Positions 1 to 10,500 of a DNA stretch of 64,000 nt are shown here, piece after piece. The DNA is from Enterobacter huaxiensis (GTDB taxonomy: Bacteria; Pseudomonadota; Gammaproteobacteria; Enterobacterales; Enterobacteriaceae): assembly GCF_003594935.2 (NCBI RefSeq), contig NZ_CP043342.1, positions 1,116,001 to 1,180,000 of the forward strand. The letters run 5' to 3'. The translations under genes and the position numbers were made by a program. The notes under the pieces are model-generated. The model worked only from the letters and a program-made list of their open reading frames with translations, was not told the origin of the DNA and did no database searches. Within the stretch, counting starts at the first letter, position 1. The number at the start of each line of letters is the position of its first letter.

Positions 1-801
1 GCGGTGATGGTGGGAAAGTACGTTGCGCTGCTGGAATCCCGGCTCGGCACGCGCCTGCTGGAGCGCAACACGCGCCGTCAGAGCCTGACGGATGCCGGAC
101 GGGTCTATTTCGACGAGGCGAAGCGGGTGCTTGAGCAGGTCTCCATTGCTGAAAATGCAGTCGAGCGGCTGCGTGCCGCACCCGCCGGGACGCTGCGCGT
201 GACGGCGCCCACCTCCTTTGGCAGCTGCGTGATTGCGCCTCTCACCGCTACGTTTTTACAGCGCTACCCGGACGTCCGCGTGGAGCTGGACCTCACCAAC
301 CGAATGGTGGATCTGGTGGATGAAGGCGTCGATTTGGCGATCCGCATCGGCGACGTTCGCAATGACGATCTGGTGGCGAAATACCTCTGCCCCTACAACA
401 TGGTGATCTGTGCCGCGCCGGACTATCTAGCGCGCCACGGCACGCCGCAAACGCCCGACGATCTGGTGGATCACCTGTGTCTTTCACACACGGTGTGGAC
501 GGCACGTAACGAGTGGCGGCTGCCGGGCGTGGAAGGGGAGGTGCGCTGGAAGCGGGATGCGATCTTAAGATGTAACGACGGCTACGGTTTACGCATGGCG
601 GCGCGAGCGGGGGCGGGGCTGTTGCTACAACCGGAAGTGCTGGTGGCGGAAGAGCTGGCAAGCGGCAGGCTGGTGCGGGTGCTGGAGCAGTACACGCCCG
701 CGCCGAGGCCGGTGCATTTATTGTGGCGTCAGGATTTACGTCAACTGCCTAAGCTTACGGAATTTATCGCCCATATTCTGCTAAGATTGGGCACAATATA
801 A
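1..801 (+). CDS. LysR-family transcriptional regulator (5' truncated by window)
   Basis: The reading frame is open from base 1 and enters in the middle of a LysR helix-turn-helix: 'ESRLGTRLLERNTRR' is the usual end of the winged helix. About 30 N-terminal residues are therefore missing. The remainder is a typical LysR effector-binding domain (substrate-binding-protein fold), with 'GTLRVTAPTSFG' opening the domain. It ends 20 bases before a co-directional aminotransferase gene, so the two are probably co-transcribed or the regulator controls that gene. The ligand cannot be read from the sequence. The GTG/ATG codons at 4-9 are internal codons, not starts. Confidence 0.9.
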   Translation, partial: AVMVGKYVALLESRLGTRLLERNTRRQSLTDAGRVYFDEAKRVLEQVSIAENAVERLRAAPAGTLRVTAPTSFGSCVIAPLTATFLQRYPDVRVELDLTNRMVDLVDEGVDLAIRIGDVRNDDLVAKYLCPYNMVICAAPDYLARHGTPQTPDDLVDHLCLSHTVWTARNEWRLPGVEGEVRWKRDAILRCNDGYGLRMAARAGAGLLLQPEVLVAEELASGRLVRVLEQYTPAPRPVHLLWRQDLRQLPKLTEFIAHILLRLGTI

Positions 802-821
802 AAAAAGAAGGTAATCAAAGA

Positions 822-2003
822 ATGTCTGCAAACAAACTCGCCAGCAGCGCGCAGGGCCTGCAATCATCTGCCATCCGTGAATTATTAAAACATAGCAAAA
901 TGGCAGGGGTGATTTCGCTGGGCGGGGGTATCCCTAATCCCGATCTGTTCGACCACGAAGGGCTTAAAATTGCTGCCGATGCCGTCTTATCACAGCATTT
1001 TGGCGAGGCGTTCCAGTACGGCCTGACCGAAGGCGTACCGGGACTGCGGGAAGAGATTCAGCGCATCTGCGAAGGGCGCGGGATCCGCTGCAAGGCGGAT
1101 GATGTGGTGGTGACCTCCGGTTCGCAGCAGTCTCTCGACGTGCTGGCGCGTGCATTAATCAACCCAGGCGATACCGTTGTTGTTGAGCGCCCTACCTATC
1201 TCGCCGCATTACAGGTATTTGGCCTGGCGCAGGCGAATTTTGAATCCGTTGGCACCGACGGCGACGGAATGAAAGTGGATGAACTTGAAGCGCTGGTGGC
1301 AAATAAGCCGATTAAAGCGGTCTATATTGTTCCGACGTTTGGTAACCCGGGCGGGGTTACGCTTTCTGAAGCGCGCCGTAAACAGCTGGTGGAATTATCA
1401 AAGCGCTATGATTTCGTTATTATTGAAGACGATCCCTACAGCGAAATTAATTATACCGAGGAAGTGTTCCGCCCGTTAATTGCCCACGCCAAAGATATCG
1501 GCAATGAAGATAACGTGGTTTACACCTCCACCTTCTCGAAAATCCTCGCGCCGGGCACCCGCGTGGGCTGGGTGCTGGTCCCCGAGTGGCTGAAACGCGC
1601 GGTGGTTAACCTGAAGCAAACCACCGATCTGCACACCAGCACGCTGTCGCAGATGATGACCTATGAGTACCTGAAAACGGGGCGTCTGGCCGGGCAAATT
1701 ACGATGATCCGCGAAGCGTATCGCCAGAAATACCAGACGTTTGCGAATGAGCTGGAAGCCGAGCTGGGCGATGTGATGTCGTTCCACAAGCCAAAGGGCG
1801 GCATGTTCCTGTGGGCGAAAATGAACAACGGCATCAACACCACGAAATGGCTGGAAAAAACGTTGAGCAACGGTGTGGTATTCGTGCCGGGCGAGTTCTT
1901 CTACTGCAACGAGCCGGACCACACGACGCTGCGTATGTCGTTTGTGACGCCAACGGATGAGCAGCTGATAGAGGCAGTGAGACGCCTGAAAATCTCGCTG
2001 TAA
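822..2003 (+). CDS. PLP-dependent class I/II aminotransferase (2-aminoadipate/LysN-like)
   Basis: This 393-residue fold-type I aminotransferase lacks the GntR domain of MocR proteins. Visible signatures are 'TSGSQQSLD' (about 98-106, phosphate-binding region), 'FGNPGG' with Asn175, 'EDDPY' (202-206, contacts the PLP ring and hydroxyl) and the Schiff-base lysine K240 in 'STFSKILAPGTR'. The family transfers the amino group of amino acids such as aminoadipate, aromatic or branched-chain residues to 2-oxoglutarate; the substrate here is not determinable. It starts 20 bases after the LysR gene with a purine-rich AAGAAGGT box. It is probably cytosolic. Confidence 0.88.
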   Translation: MSANKLASSAQGLQSSAIRELLKHSKMAGVISLGGGIPNPDLFDHEGLKIAADAVLSQHFGEAFQYGLTEGVPGLREEIQRICEGRGIRCKADDVVVTSGSQQSLDVLARALINPGDTVVVERPTYLAALQVFGLAQANFESVGTDGDGMKVDELEALVANKPIKAVYIVPTFGNPGGVTLSEARRKQLVELSKRYDFVIIEDDPYSEINYTEEVFRPLIAHAKDIGNEDNVVYTSTFSKILAPGTRVGWVLVPEWLKRAVVNLKQTTDLHTSTLSQMMTYEYLKTGRLAGQITMIREAYRQKYQTFANELEAELGDVMSFHKPKGGMFLWAKMNNGINTTKWLEKTLSNGVVFVPGEFFYCNEPDHTTLRMSFVTPTDEQLIEAVRRLKISL

Positions 2004-2008
2004 ACGAA

Positions 2009-2042
2009 CTGCGCATAACGGCGACGGTGTCGTTATGCGCAG
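2009..2042. terminator. Bidirectional terminator-like inverted repeat
   Basis: A perfect 12-bp inverted repeat, CTGCGCATAACG / CGTTATGCGCAG, with a 10-base loop sits between the convergent aminotransferase and nudI genes. There is no strong T-run, so Rho-independent termination is plausible but not certain. Confidence 0.6.
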
Positions 2043-2049
2043 ACCTTCC

Positions 2050-2475
2050 TTACAGCAGCCCTTTCTGTGCAAATGTCAGACGAGTGGCTTCATTCAGATC
2101 CAAATCGTGTAATGACGCCGGGCGAACCCATGCAACTTCCTGAAACTCTTCGTTAAACGTCACCTCACGGTTGGCGCTGATGCAGTCGAAGATCAGGTAA
2201 ATCATATATATCTCTTCCGTAGTGCCGTCGGCGTAAGTTTTCACTCGAATATCATCGCGAAACGCCCACGGCTTCACGTCGGTAATCTCCAGCGCCTCGC
2301 CCAGCTCCTCGCGGATTTCCCGGCGCAGCGCCTGCTCCATCGTTTCGCCTGGCTCCATTCCTCCACCGGACAGCGCCCACTGGCCGGGGAACACGCCGCG
2401 ATCGTCGGCCATTTTGCACAGCAGATAGGCCCCGTCGTTCTGAATGATGGGGCAGACAATGGTACGTTGGCGCAT
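2050..2475 (-). CDS. nudI: Nucleoside triphosphatase NudI (Nudix hydrolase)
   Basis: At 141 residues it matches the length of E. coli NudI (YfaO). The sequence closely follows that family from the opening 'MRQRTIVCP' onward. The Nudix box is intact: '[18 protein letters not shown]' followed by 'REELGE', with the metal-binding glutamates. NudI hydrolyses (deoxy)nucleoside triphosphates, preferring pyrimidines, to the monophosphate and pyrophosphate. It is convergent with the aminotransferase and has its own promoter region to the right. Confidence 0.93.
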   Translation of the reverse strand: MRQRTIVCPIIQNDGAYLLCKMADDRGVFPGQWALSGGGMEPGETMEQALRREIREELGEALEITDVKPWAFRDDIRVKTYADGTTEEIYMIYLIFDCISANREVTFNEEFQEVAWVRPASLHDLDLNEATRLTFAQKGLL

Positions 2476-2650
2476 GGTTTCTTCCTGAAAATGAGTTTGG
2501 GCTACTTTATCAGATGCGGGGTGCTGGGTGTGTTAGGCAGCGTCATATTTAAGCCTCCTGGGCGACAAGGTTTTGTTGTAGATTCAGCCAGCATTCAACG
2601 CTGGAAAACGCGATGCCTCTTGATATTTTATGATATTGATGCGGCCTAAT

Positions 2651-2700
2651 GCCCTCACCCCGGCCCTCTCCCACAGAGAGAGGGAGAAAACCGTAGGCCG
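2651..2700. repeat. Intergenic hairpin repeat of enterobacterial type
   Basis: The segment contains CCCTCACCCCGGCCCTCTC followed by a GAGAGAGGGAG arm. This resembles a dispersed palindromic element often seen between genes in Enterobacter and Klebsiella genomes. It lies just past the stop codon of the HlyD-type gene (leftward) and may act as its terminator or RNA-stabilising stem. A copy-number count over the whole genome would be needed to call it a repeat firmly. Confidence 0.5.
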
Positions 2701-2708
2701 GCAATGTA

Positions 2709-3908
2709 TCACCGCTCACGCAACGCCTCTTTCGCCCGGTTAAACGGCTTGATCATATAATCCAGCACCGTTTTTTCCCCGGTCTTGATATCCACCGTCG
2801 CGATCATCCCCGGCACAATCGAAAAATGCCGTCCCGCTTTGTTCACCAGGTAATCCTGACCGGTACGGATAAACACCCGGTAATAGAACACCTCCGGCTT
2901 GGCTTCGTCCTGAATGGTGTCCGGCGAGATGGTTTCCACCACGCCGTGCAGCCCGCCGTAGATGGCGTAATCGTAGGCGGTGATTTTGACCAGCGCTTCC
3001 TGGTTTGGATGGATAAAGGCGATATCGCGCGGGGACAGGCGGGTTTCAATCAGCAGGTGATCGTCCACCGGCACAATCTCCATCAGCTCACCGTTGGGCG
3101 GGATGACGCCGCCGATGGTGGTGACTTTGATATTTTTCACGATGCCGCGCACCGGGGATTTTACCGTCAGGCGGGTCACCGAATCTTCCCGCCCCTTGAG
3201 AATAGCCGAAACCATATCCACTTCCGCGTTGGCTTTGGATAACGCCTCGCGCGCCTGGACGTAATACTGCGAGCGGACGTCGGTAAGCTTAAGTTCCAGA
3301 TCGCTCTTCTGCCGCTGCAGGCGCAGCACTTCCACGTGGCTGGCGGCGCCGGTTTTCACCAGCCGCTGGGTGATCGCCAGCTCTTTATTGGCAAGATCTA
3401 ACGCCGAGCGCAGCTCGCGCTGGGTGTCCTCAAGCTGCGCGCGGCGAGAGTTGTAGAGCCGGGTTTCGGTGCCCGTCAAATCCGTCCATTTCGCCAGCGA
3501 GGGCGGAAACTTCAGCGGCAGATCGTTCACTTCGGCATAAAGACGCGCGCTGGAGGCCAGCGATGCCCGGTAGCGCGCGGCGCTTTCACCCACGTTCGAT
3601 TCGGAGCGGGTCGGATCGAGCCGCGCCAGAACCTGTCCGGCCTGCACCTGATCGCCTTCATGAACGTTAAGCTCGGTGAGGATCCCGCCGTCAAGAGACT
3701 GTAAAACCTGCTCGCGCGAGCTGGGGACCACTTTGCCGGTTCCGGTTGAGACCTCATCCAGCACGCCAAACCACGCCCAAATGCCAACGGCAACAAACAT
3801 CAACAAAGAGAAAAAAACAATCCGCCGCGCACCGGTGTAGCCGCTTTCAGATTCGAGAGCGTTGTCCAGGTCTTCCATTGCCGCAACGTCACGCTGACTG
3901 ATTTTCAT
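2709..3908 (-). CDS. HlyD-family periplasmic adaptor of type I secretion (BapD-like)
   Basis: This 399-residue membrane fusion protein has an N-terminal cytoplasmic stretch and one transmembrane segment (about 27-48). A lipoyl/barrel-sandwich half 'VPSSREQVLQSLDGGIL' is followed by long coiled-coil helices (about 120-240), then the second lipoyl half 'SPVRGIVKNIKV' and the C-terminal beta-barrel. It bridges the inner-membrane ABC exporter and the TolC-like channel. It overlaps the ABC gene by 20 bases and is the last gene of the leftward bapA operon. The order adhesin-TolC-ABC-HlyD matches Salmonella bapABCD. Confidence 0.92.
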   Translation of the reverse strand: MKISQRDVAAMEDLDNALESESGYTGARRIVFFSLLMFVAVGIWAWFGVLDEVSTGTGKVVPSSREQVLQSLDGGILTELNVHEGDQVQAGQVLARLDPTRSESNVGESAARYRASLASSARLYAEVNDLPLKFPPSLAKWTDLTGTETRLYNSRRAQLEDTQRELRSALDLANKELAITQRLVKTGAASHVEVLRLQRQKSDLELKLTDVRSQYYVQAREALSKANAEVDMVSAILKGREDSVTRLTVKSPVRGIVKNIKVTTIGGVIPPNGELMEIVPVDDHLLIETRLSPRDIAFIHPNQEALVKITAYDYAIYGGLHGVVETISPDTIQDEAKPEVFYYRVFIRTGQDYLVNKAGRHFSIVPGMIATVDIKTGEKTVLDYMIKPFNRAKEALRER

Positions 3909-6081
3909 TTTTCCACTCCCGTCCGGTTGCCTGCTGCTGTTGCTGCATGCGGCTGTTGCTCAGCGCCTGTGCCTTCGGTGCGTCCATCACCAGCATGCCC
4001 TCTTTCAGTACCACCACGCGCTCGACCAGCTCCAGTACCGGCACGCGGTGCGTGGCGACGACCAGCGTGCGGTTGCCAAGCCAGGCCCCCAGACGCTGGA
4101 TAAATTCCCGTTCGGTGTGTTCATCCAGCGAGGCGGTGGGTTCATCCATCAGCACGATATTGGGGTCGCGCAGCAGCATACGCGCCAGCAGAATGGACTG
4201 TCGCTGTCCGCCCGAAAGCCCCACGCCGTTCTCCATAATCGGGTAGTCCAGCCCCTTCGGCAGCTTTTGCACAAAGCCCGACGAGCCGCACATCTCCAGC
4301 ACCTCGAAAATCTCTTCGTCGGTGGCGCGCGGCATGCCGAGGGTGATGTTCTCTCGCAGGGTGCCGTAAAACAGCCGCGCGTTCTGGGTCATAAAGCCGA
4401 CGTTACGCCGCACGTCCGCCACGTCCAGGTGCGGCAGGCTGAAGTTGTCGAGCCGCAGTTCGCCACCCGCCAGATCCATCCCGCCCGCCATCGCCTGCAG
4501 CAGGGTTGATTTGCCCGCGCCGTTGCGCCCGAGGATCGCCACCTTCTCGCCCGGTTTGATCTCCAGACGGTTGATGCGCAGCGCCATGCGCGGATCGTCC
4601 GGGTGATAGCGGAACTGCGCCTGCTCGAACAGGTAATGCCCGCGCAGCACGTCCTGGCGGATCGGCGTCTCTTCGCGCTGGTTCTCGGTGGGCAGCTGCA
4701 TGATGCTGTCCAGCCCTTCCTTCGCCGCTTTCACCTGCTGCCAGCGGGCGAGCACGCCGCACAGGGTCGCCATCGGGGCGATCATCCGCGAGGCCAGCAT
4801 CGAGGCGGCTACGACGGAACCGGTGGTTAAGGTGCCCTCTATCACCATCGGCGCACCGACCACGATGACGCCGGCATAGACGAGGCTCTGGATGGTCATC
4901 CCCCAGCTGATCAGGTTCTGCGTGAGCTCGCGGGTGCGCAGGCCGGACTCGGCGGTGATCTGAATGTAGCTGTTCCACTGCTGTAAAAAGCGGTTTTCCG
5001 CCTGCATCAGCTTGATGTCCTCCAGCCCCTGCACGCTCTCCACCAGCACCGCGTTGCGCAGGGTGGATTCATGCGCTGACTGCTTCGCCAGCTCGGCCAG
5101 CTTCTTTTGCAGCAGCAGGCCGGGCAGCACCATGATCACCGCCGCGACCGGGGCGATCCACGCCAGCTGCGGAGCGATGATCGCCAGTACCACCACGAAC
5201 AGGAGAAAGAACGGCAGATCGACGATCGTTGAAATGGTCGAGGAGGTGACCATCTCGCGGATCTGCTCCAGCTCGCGCAGCTGGGAGATAAAGCTGCCGG
5301 TAGAGCGGGGGATCGCGCTGTTGCGCAGGCGCAGGGCGTGGCCGAAGACGCGATCCGACACGCGCAGATCCGAGCGTTTGCCCAGCAGATCCATAATGTG
5401 CCCGCGCGCCACGCGCAGCACGAAGCCGAACAGCGTGGCAATCAGCACCCCGATGGTCAGGACGTAGAGCGTCGGGTAAGACTGGGCGGGGATCACCCGG
5501 TCATACACCTGCATGGAAAAGACAATGCCGGAGAGCGACAGTACGTTGATAAACAGCGCGGCGAGCATCACCCAGCTGTAGGGGCGCAGGTCGCGCATCA
5601 CCAGACGGTAGAGCCAGTCCGGGCGGTACTTCGAGATGTAGGCGTCCACGCGGCTGTCCTTCAGCGCCGCCAGCGGGCGCAGGGCGATCACGTGGCGGAT
5701 GGCGGGCAGCATCGCGCTCATCGACAGGCGGTTGGAGTGCGTTTTGTCGTCGAAAAAGCTGACCTCAAGGGTGTCCTCGCCGTCAAAATGTTCAATGACG
5801 CCGATTTTGCCTTCACTCAGCTCCACAACGACGGGTAAGCGCCAGCTGTTGATGGACTGCTGATCCGCCGTCAGCAGCTGAAAGGAGAGCCCCGCCTCGC
5901 GGGCAAGCTGGGTGAGGGCGGGCACCATCGGCTTGCCTTTCAGCCACGGCGCGCCGGCCATCAGCGCGCCGGGCGAGCAGGCGACGCGATAGCGCGTGGC
6001 GACGTAGCCGAACGCCTGCGCCCACTGCTCAAGAGCCTCATCCGTCATGTTTTCACCCTGCGGGATATCGCGTTGCTTCAT
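3889..6081 (-). CDS. Type I secretion ABC transporter with C39-like domain (BapC-like)
   Basis: The 730-residue protein has an N-terminal C39-like domain (about 12-140) without an obvious catalytic Cys-His pair, so it probably docks the substrate and does not cleave it. A transmembrane domain (about 165-450) is followed by a nucleotide-binding domain. That domain shows Walker A 'GRNGAGKST' (518-526), signature 'LSGGQ' (622-626), Walker B 'IVLMDEPT' (about 642-649) and the switch histidine in 'VVATHR'. It energises one-step export of the giant adhesin. Its ATG overlaps the TolC-like stop (ATGA), which suggests translational coupling. An in-frame ATG at residue 12 is an alternative start. Confidence 0.93.
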   Translation of the reverse strand: MKQRDIPQGENMTDEALEQWAQAFGYVATRYRVACSPGALMAGAPWLKGKPMVPALTQLAREAGLSFQLLTADQQSINSWRLPVVVELSEGKIGVIEHFDGEDTLEVSFFDDKTHSNRLSMSAMLPAIRHVIALRPLAALKDSRVDAYISKYRPDWLYRLVMRDLRPYSWVMLAALFINVLSLSGIVFSMQVYDRVIPAQSYPTLYVLTIGVLIATLFGFVLRVARGHIMDLLGKRSDLRVSDRVFGHALRLRNSAIPRSTGSFISQLRELEQIREMVTSSTISTIVDLPFFLLFVVVLAIIAPQLAWIAPVAAVIMVLPGLLLQKKLAELAKQSAHESTLRNAVLVESVQGLEDIKLMQAENRFLQQWNSYIQITAESGLRTRELTQNLISWGMTIQSLVYAGVIVVGAPMVIEGTLTTGSVVAASMLASRMIAPMATLCGVLARWQQVKAAKEGLDSIMQLPTENQREETPIRQDVLRGHYLFEQAQFRYHPDDPRMALRINRLEIKPGEKVAILGRNGAGKSTLLQAMAGGMDLAGGELRLDNFSLPHLDVADVRRNVGFMTQNARLFYGTLRENITLGMPRATDEEIFEVLEMCGSSGFVQKLPKGLDYPIMENGVGLSGGQRQSILLARMLLRDPNIVLMDEPTASLDEHTEREFIQRLGAWLGNRTLVVATHRVPVLELVERVVVLKEGMLVMDAPKAQALSNSRMQQQQQATGREWKNENQSA

Positions 6082-7481
6082 GGCTGGATCTCCACGGTCT
6101 GGATGGTGCGGTTTTCAAGATCGAACGCGTGACGCAGACGCCCGGTGTTGTACAGGCAGTTCAGCTGAAGCTGGTGCAGCTGCCCGGCGGTTTGCTGCTG
6201 GGTGAAGCGGGCCTGATAGACCTCCTGCTCGGCGTTGAGGACGTCAAGCAGCGGGCGGGAGCCGAGGTCGAGATACTGCTGCTGATACAGCTCGCGGGTG
6301 CGGGCGCTGAGCGCCTCCTGGCGGCCCTGAATTTGCAGCGTGCTCATCAGGCTCATGACCTGGCTGCGCGCTTCCAGCAGCTTTTGCCGCACGTCGAGGC
6401 GCGTGCGCTGGATGGTGGATTGGGCTGACTCCACCGCGTGTCCGGCGGCGTTACGGCGTGCCGTCAGGCCGCCGCCCTGGTAGAGCGGCATCTGCACTTT
6501 CACCCACGCCGAGTACTGGGTGCGATCCCGCGTGTCGTTGCCGGAATAGCGGTCGTTCAGGTAGTGGCGCACCTCCGGCTCCAGCGAGACGGTAGGGGTC
6601 ATTTGCGCGTTGGCATAGTCGAGGTTGGCCTGAGCGACGTTCGCCTGCGCCCAGGCCGCTAATACGGCAGGGACCAGGCGATCGTCCGGCTCGGCGATGT
6701 CGCAGCTGCGGGCAAGGCCTTTCGGGACGTCGTTGCTGACGTCGTTCAGGTTGTTCCAGCCGAGAAAGCTCATCAGCGTGGCGCGGGAGCTGTCGAGGCT
6801 TGCCTGATACTGCATCAGCTGCGCGCGTGCGCCTTCGATACGGGCATCGGTCTGCACCACGTCAGAAAGCGAGGTTGCCCCTTCGTCATTGCGCAGTTTC
6901 GTCAGTTTCCCGATGGCGGAGAGGGCCTCCAGCTGCTCTTTGGCGGTGTCGACCATCTGCTGCCAGGTCTGCACCTGCACCATGGCGATGGCGGTATCGT
7001 GGGCGATGGTATCGATGCTCACCAGCACGTTGGCCTGCTGCTGGGCGACGCCCGCGCTTTCGGCGCGCACCTGGCTGGCCACTTTGCCGAAGTCGTAAAG
7101 CATCTGTGAGAGGGAAAGCACCAGAGAAGGGGTAAAACCGTTATCGCTGCCGTCGTGGGTGTAGCCATTCTCCATCCCGGCGTTAACCTGCGGATAGTAT
7201 TTCGATTTGGCGACGTCGACGTTTTCGCTCTGCTGGTAAAGCTTTCCCACCGCTTCACTGATGGCGGGGTGCCAGGTCACGGCGCGGTTAACCGCTTCGC
7301 CAAGCTGGAGCGTGCCGGGAGCGGCGTTGCCCGGCACGGGGGCCACGCGACCATTAAGTGAAGGGAGTTCCTGGGTTTCGCTCAGTTGTCCGGTATTGAT
7401 CATTGCCGCCGGGTTGGCGGCCGTTGCGGGCACAGATATCAGGCAGCACGAGAGCCACCAGTAAGGCATCTTCTTTCCCAT
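6078..7481 (-). CDS. TolC-family outer-membrane channel of type I secretion (BapB-like)
   Basis: This 467-residue TolC/OEP protein begins with a signal peptide ('MPYWWLSCCLISVPATAA'). It has the two long helical repeats typical of the family, for example 'LGEAVNRAVTWHPAI' opening the first and 'GGLTARRNAAGHAVESAQ' in the second. It should trimerise into the outer-membrane and periplasmic tunnel for the adhesin. It starts 77 bases after the bapA stop and is separated from it by a strong hairpin. A GGGATAAGAC box precedes ATG 7481. Met5 is a second possible start. Confidence 0.91.
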   Translation of the reverse strand: MGKKMPYWWLSCCLISVPATAANPAAMINTGQLSETQELPSLNGRVAPVPGNAAPGTLQLGEAVNRAVTWHPAISEAVGKLYQQSENVDVAKSKYYPQVNAGMENGYTHDGSDNGFTPSLVLSLSQMLYDFGKVASQVRAESAGVAQQQANVLVSIDTIAHDTAIAMVQVQTWQQMVDTAKEQLEALSAIGKLTKLRNDEGATSLSDVVQTDARIEGARAQLMQYQASLDSSRATLMSFLGWNNLNDVSNDVPKGLARSCDIAEPDDRLVPAVLAAWAQANVAQANLDYANAQMTPTVSLEPEVRHYLNDRYSGNDTRDRTQYSAWVKVQMPLYQGGGLTARRNAAGHAVESAQSTIQRTRLDVRQKLLEARSQVMSLMSTLQIQGRQEALSARTRELYQQQYLDLGSRPLLDVLNAEQEVYQARFTQQQTAGQLHQLQLNCLYNTGRLRHAFDLENRTIQTVEIQP

Positions 7482-7520
7482 GTCTTATCCCTAATAAAAG
7501 AGTACAGCTTTATTGTTTAT

Positions 7521-7544
7521 GCCCGGGCGCTGCTGCGCCCGGGT
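7521..7544. promoter_or_regulatory. GC-rich hairpin between bapA and the exporter genes
   Basis: A 10-bp stem, GCCCGGGCGC / GCGCCCGGGT, with a 4-base loop lies in the 77-base gap between the adhesin and the TolC-like gene. On the transcribed (minus) strand no T-run follows. It looks more like an mRNA-stabilising or partial-attenuation stem than a full terminator. Confidence 0.6.
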
Positions 7545-7558
7545 CATTTGGTTTGCTA

Positions 7559-10500
7559 TCAGGTAATGATGTGCTGCTGGTTAACAAGCTCGTCGTAGGT
7601 GGTCTGAACGCCATCAAGCGTAACGAGTGCAGATTTAGTGTAGGCGGCCCCCGTGCCGTCACGGTCGATAGAGATCACAGTATTGCCACCGCTTTGCGAA
7701 ACAGAGACATAGTTGCCCAGCGTCGAGGCGCTACCGTTCCAGCCCACCAGCAGATCGCCGATGTCGATTTTGTCTCCCTGTGCCAGTGAGAAGTTGGTCC
7801 AGTGATCGCCCACCGTGCTGCTAACGTTGCCCGCCGTGGCGTTGCCTGCCGCGTTGTTCAGTACCTGGTAAATCAACGTGTCCGCGTAGGCCGTGCCGGT
7901 GATCACGTCGTTATGCTCAGAGCTGATGAACTGCGGCGCCATGTTAATGGTCAGCGAGGCGGTGTCCGTTTTGCCCGCCGCATCGGTCAGGGTGTAGTTA
8001 AAGACCTCCTTCGAGGTGATGGTGGCGAGCGAAACGCCGCTGTTCAGGGTGTAGGTGTAGTGGCCGTCTGCGCCAATCGCCAGCGTGCCGTAATGGCCGA
8101 CGATATTGACGGTGGCGCTGCCGGTGTACGGATCCAGCGTGGTGGTCACGCCGTTGTAGCCGGTTACGCTCAGGCGGGTATCCACCGAGTGCAGCTGATC
8201 CATCGCCCCGGCGGAGTCGGTGCCGTCAAAGATGTTGCCGTTGACGGTGTGGCCGCTGGTGGAATCAAACTGGGACAGCGAGTAGCTGGTGCCGGTGACG
8301 CTCGGGGTGATAGTAACCGGGCCTGCGCCGAGTGCAGGTAAGCTACCCGTGTAGCTCAGCGTATAGGTGCCCGCGTTAAGATCCAGACCGGTTACGGCGA
8401 TATCCGCATTGCCCCCCAGCAGCAGACCGCCTCCGAACGACCCCGTTTTGAGGGTGGTTCCACCCTGCGAAATCGTCCAGTTGACCGTCAGCCCGCCCAG
8501 CGTCAGAAGTGATGCCACGTTAAAGTGCAGTACAATGTCGTGCAGGGCAGTGTTGGCATCCACGACAAAGGTACCGCTGCCGCTACCCGAGGTGGAGGAC
8601 AGCAGTGCAGCGTTCCAGCTCGCACTTCCCACGCTGGTATCCGAGTAGCCCGCGGTGTGGTGCACCGAGGTAACGTCGAGAACATGGCTGATATCGTTCA
8701 CCGCATCCATCGCCCGCGCGGTTGGGGTGATGTTCAGCGATGCGGTGTCCTTCGCTCCGTTTGGCGCTTTAATGGTATAGACGAAGGTATCCGGCGTGCT
8801 GATGTGATCGGCACCGACGCCGGACTTCAGGGTATAGGTATATTGCCCTGACGAGTTGATGGTCAGCGTACCGTATTCCCCGACGATGGTCGTCAAGCCG
8901 CTGTTGTTGACCGCCACGCCGTTCACTTCCGAAACGACGGTGCCGGATGGCGCAATGTCGTCCGCCAGCACGTCACCGGTGGTACTTGCGCTGACGCTCG
9001 ACACGCTGTAGACGTGATCTTCCAGCACGTTCAGCGTATAGCCCGTCAGGGCGGTGATGCCCGCGGCGGTGTTAAGCAGGAACAGATACTCTCCGGACGG
9101 CAGGTTCAGCGTCAGCGTTGACGAGGTTCCGCCCAGCAGCGGCGCGCGCAGCCAGCCCGGCTGGACGCGCATCTGCTCAAAGGTCTGGGTGGCGTCGTTG
9201 AACTTATACACGTACAGGTCAAACACCGACGCCAGGGCCACGCCGCCGACGGAGGCCTGGATGGTCATGGTGCGGGTGGTACCTTCCTCCACGCTGTAGA
9301 TGATCGGGTTGCTCAGGTCATCCAGCAGGTTCAGCCCCAGCGTACTGCCAAGATTGACGCCCACGACGGTGAAGCCGCCCTGCGAGGAGGTCCCGTTATT
9401 GATTTCATGCACGGTAGTGTCAAAGGTCAGCGACGCCGTGTTGTCCACCGCCACAACGCTGTTAGCGGTGGTGCCTGCGCCCAGAGACAGCACCAGGTTT
9501 GCCGACGCGCTGGTGCCGTTGTGGGTAATGGTGTAGGTGAAGCTCTCCGTGCGGCCAACCACCGAGGCGCTGGTATTGGTCAGGCTATAGGTGTAGCTGC
9601 CGTCCAGGTTAATGGTCAGGGTGCCGTACTGCCCCTGAATCACCGTGCCGTCCGCAGTCACGCTGGTGGTCACGCCCAGGGCATTGGTCACCGCAGTCAC
9701 CGTGGTGCCCGCCGGGGCGTTATCGCTGCCGGTAGTTGGGTCAACGTCGAGAATAACGTTCCCGCCGAGGCTGGTATCGCCTGTCACAGTACCTGCACTG
9801 GTCTCTTTTACCCCTACATCAATGCTGGTGTAAGAGCCGGTTGCCAGCAGGTTGGTGTTGTAGCTCAACACGCGATACTGACCGCTGGCAAGGCCGTTCA
9901 GGTTCAGGGAGACGCCGGTTGCCCCCAGGGTGAGCAGGTCTGCGAACTGCGGCTGGCCGGTATCCACCACCGTGGTCCAGGTCCCGTTCACGCTATCGAA
10001 ACGCTGCACCACCAGCTCAAGGGTGTTGAGCAGGGACAGCACCGCGCCGGTGGCGTTGGCATTGACCGCGATATCCGCGTTGCCGCCGCTACCCACCGTG
10101 AAGCCGACCTGTGCGGTATCGTTGCCGAGCAGGGTCAGCACGTTGCCGAGCGCACCCACCAGCAGGAAGCCGTAGTCGCTGTACTGCGAGTTAGTGACGG
10201 TTGCCGTGGTGCTGATATCCAGCTCCTCGACGTTGCTGCTGGCCGACAGGGGAACCACTGGCGCGAGGACCGATCCCGGCAGGGAGGGGTTGCCCGCGGC
10301 ATCCGTTGCGGTGATTTGCAGCGTCTGGCCTTCGGTCTGCTTGTTGAGGAAGGTATAGCTGTAGGTGCCGTTGCTCCCCGCCGTGGTGGTGACCGTGGAG
10401 CCATCCGCCAGGCGAATCGAAACGGTACTGCCCGCTTCGGCATTCCCCGTCAGCACGCTACCGTCGGCGTTAAATACGCCGGTAGGGGTGTTGGGGGCCG

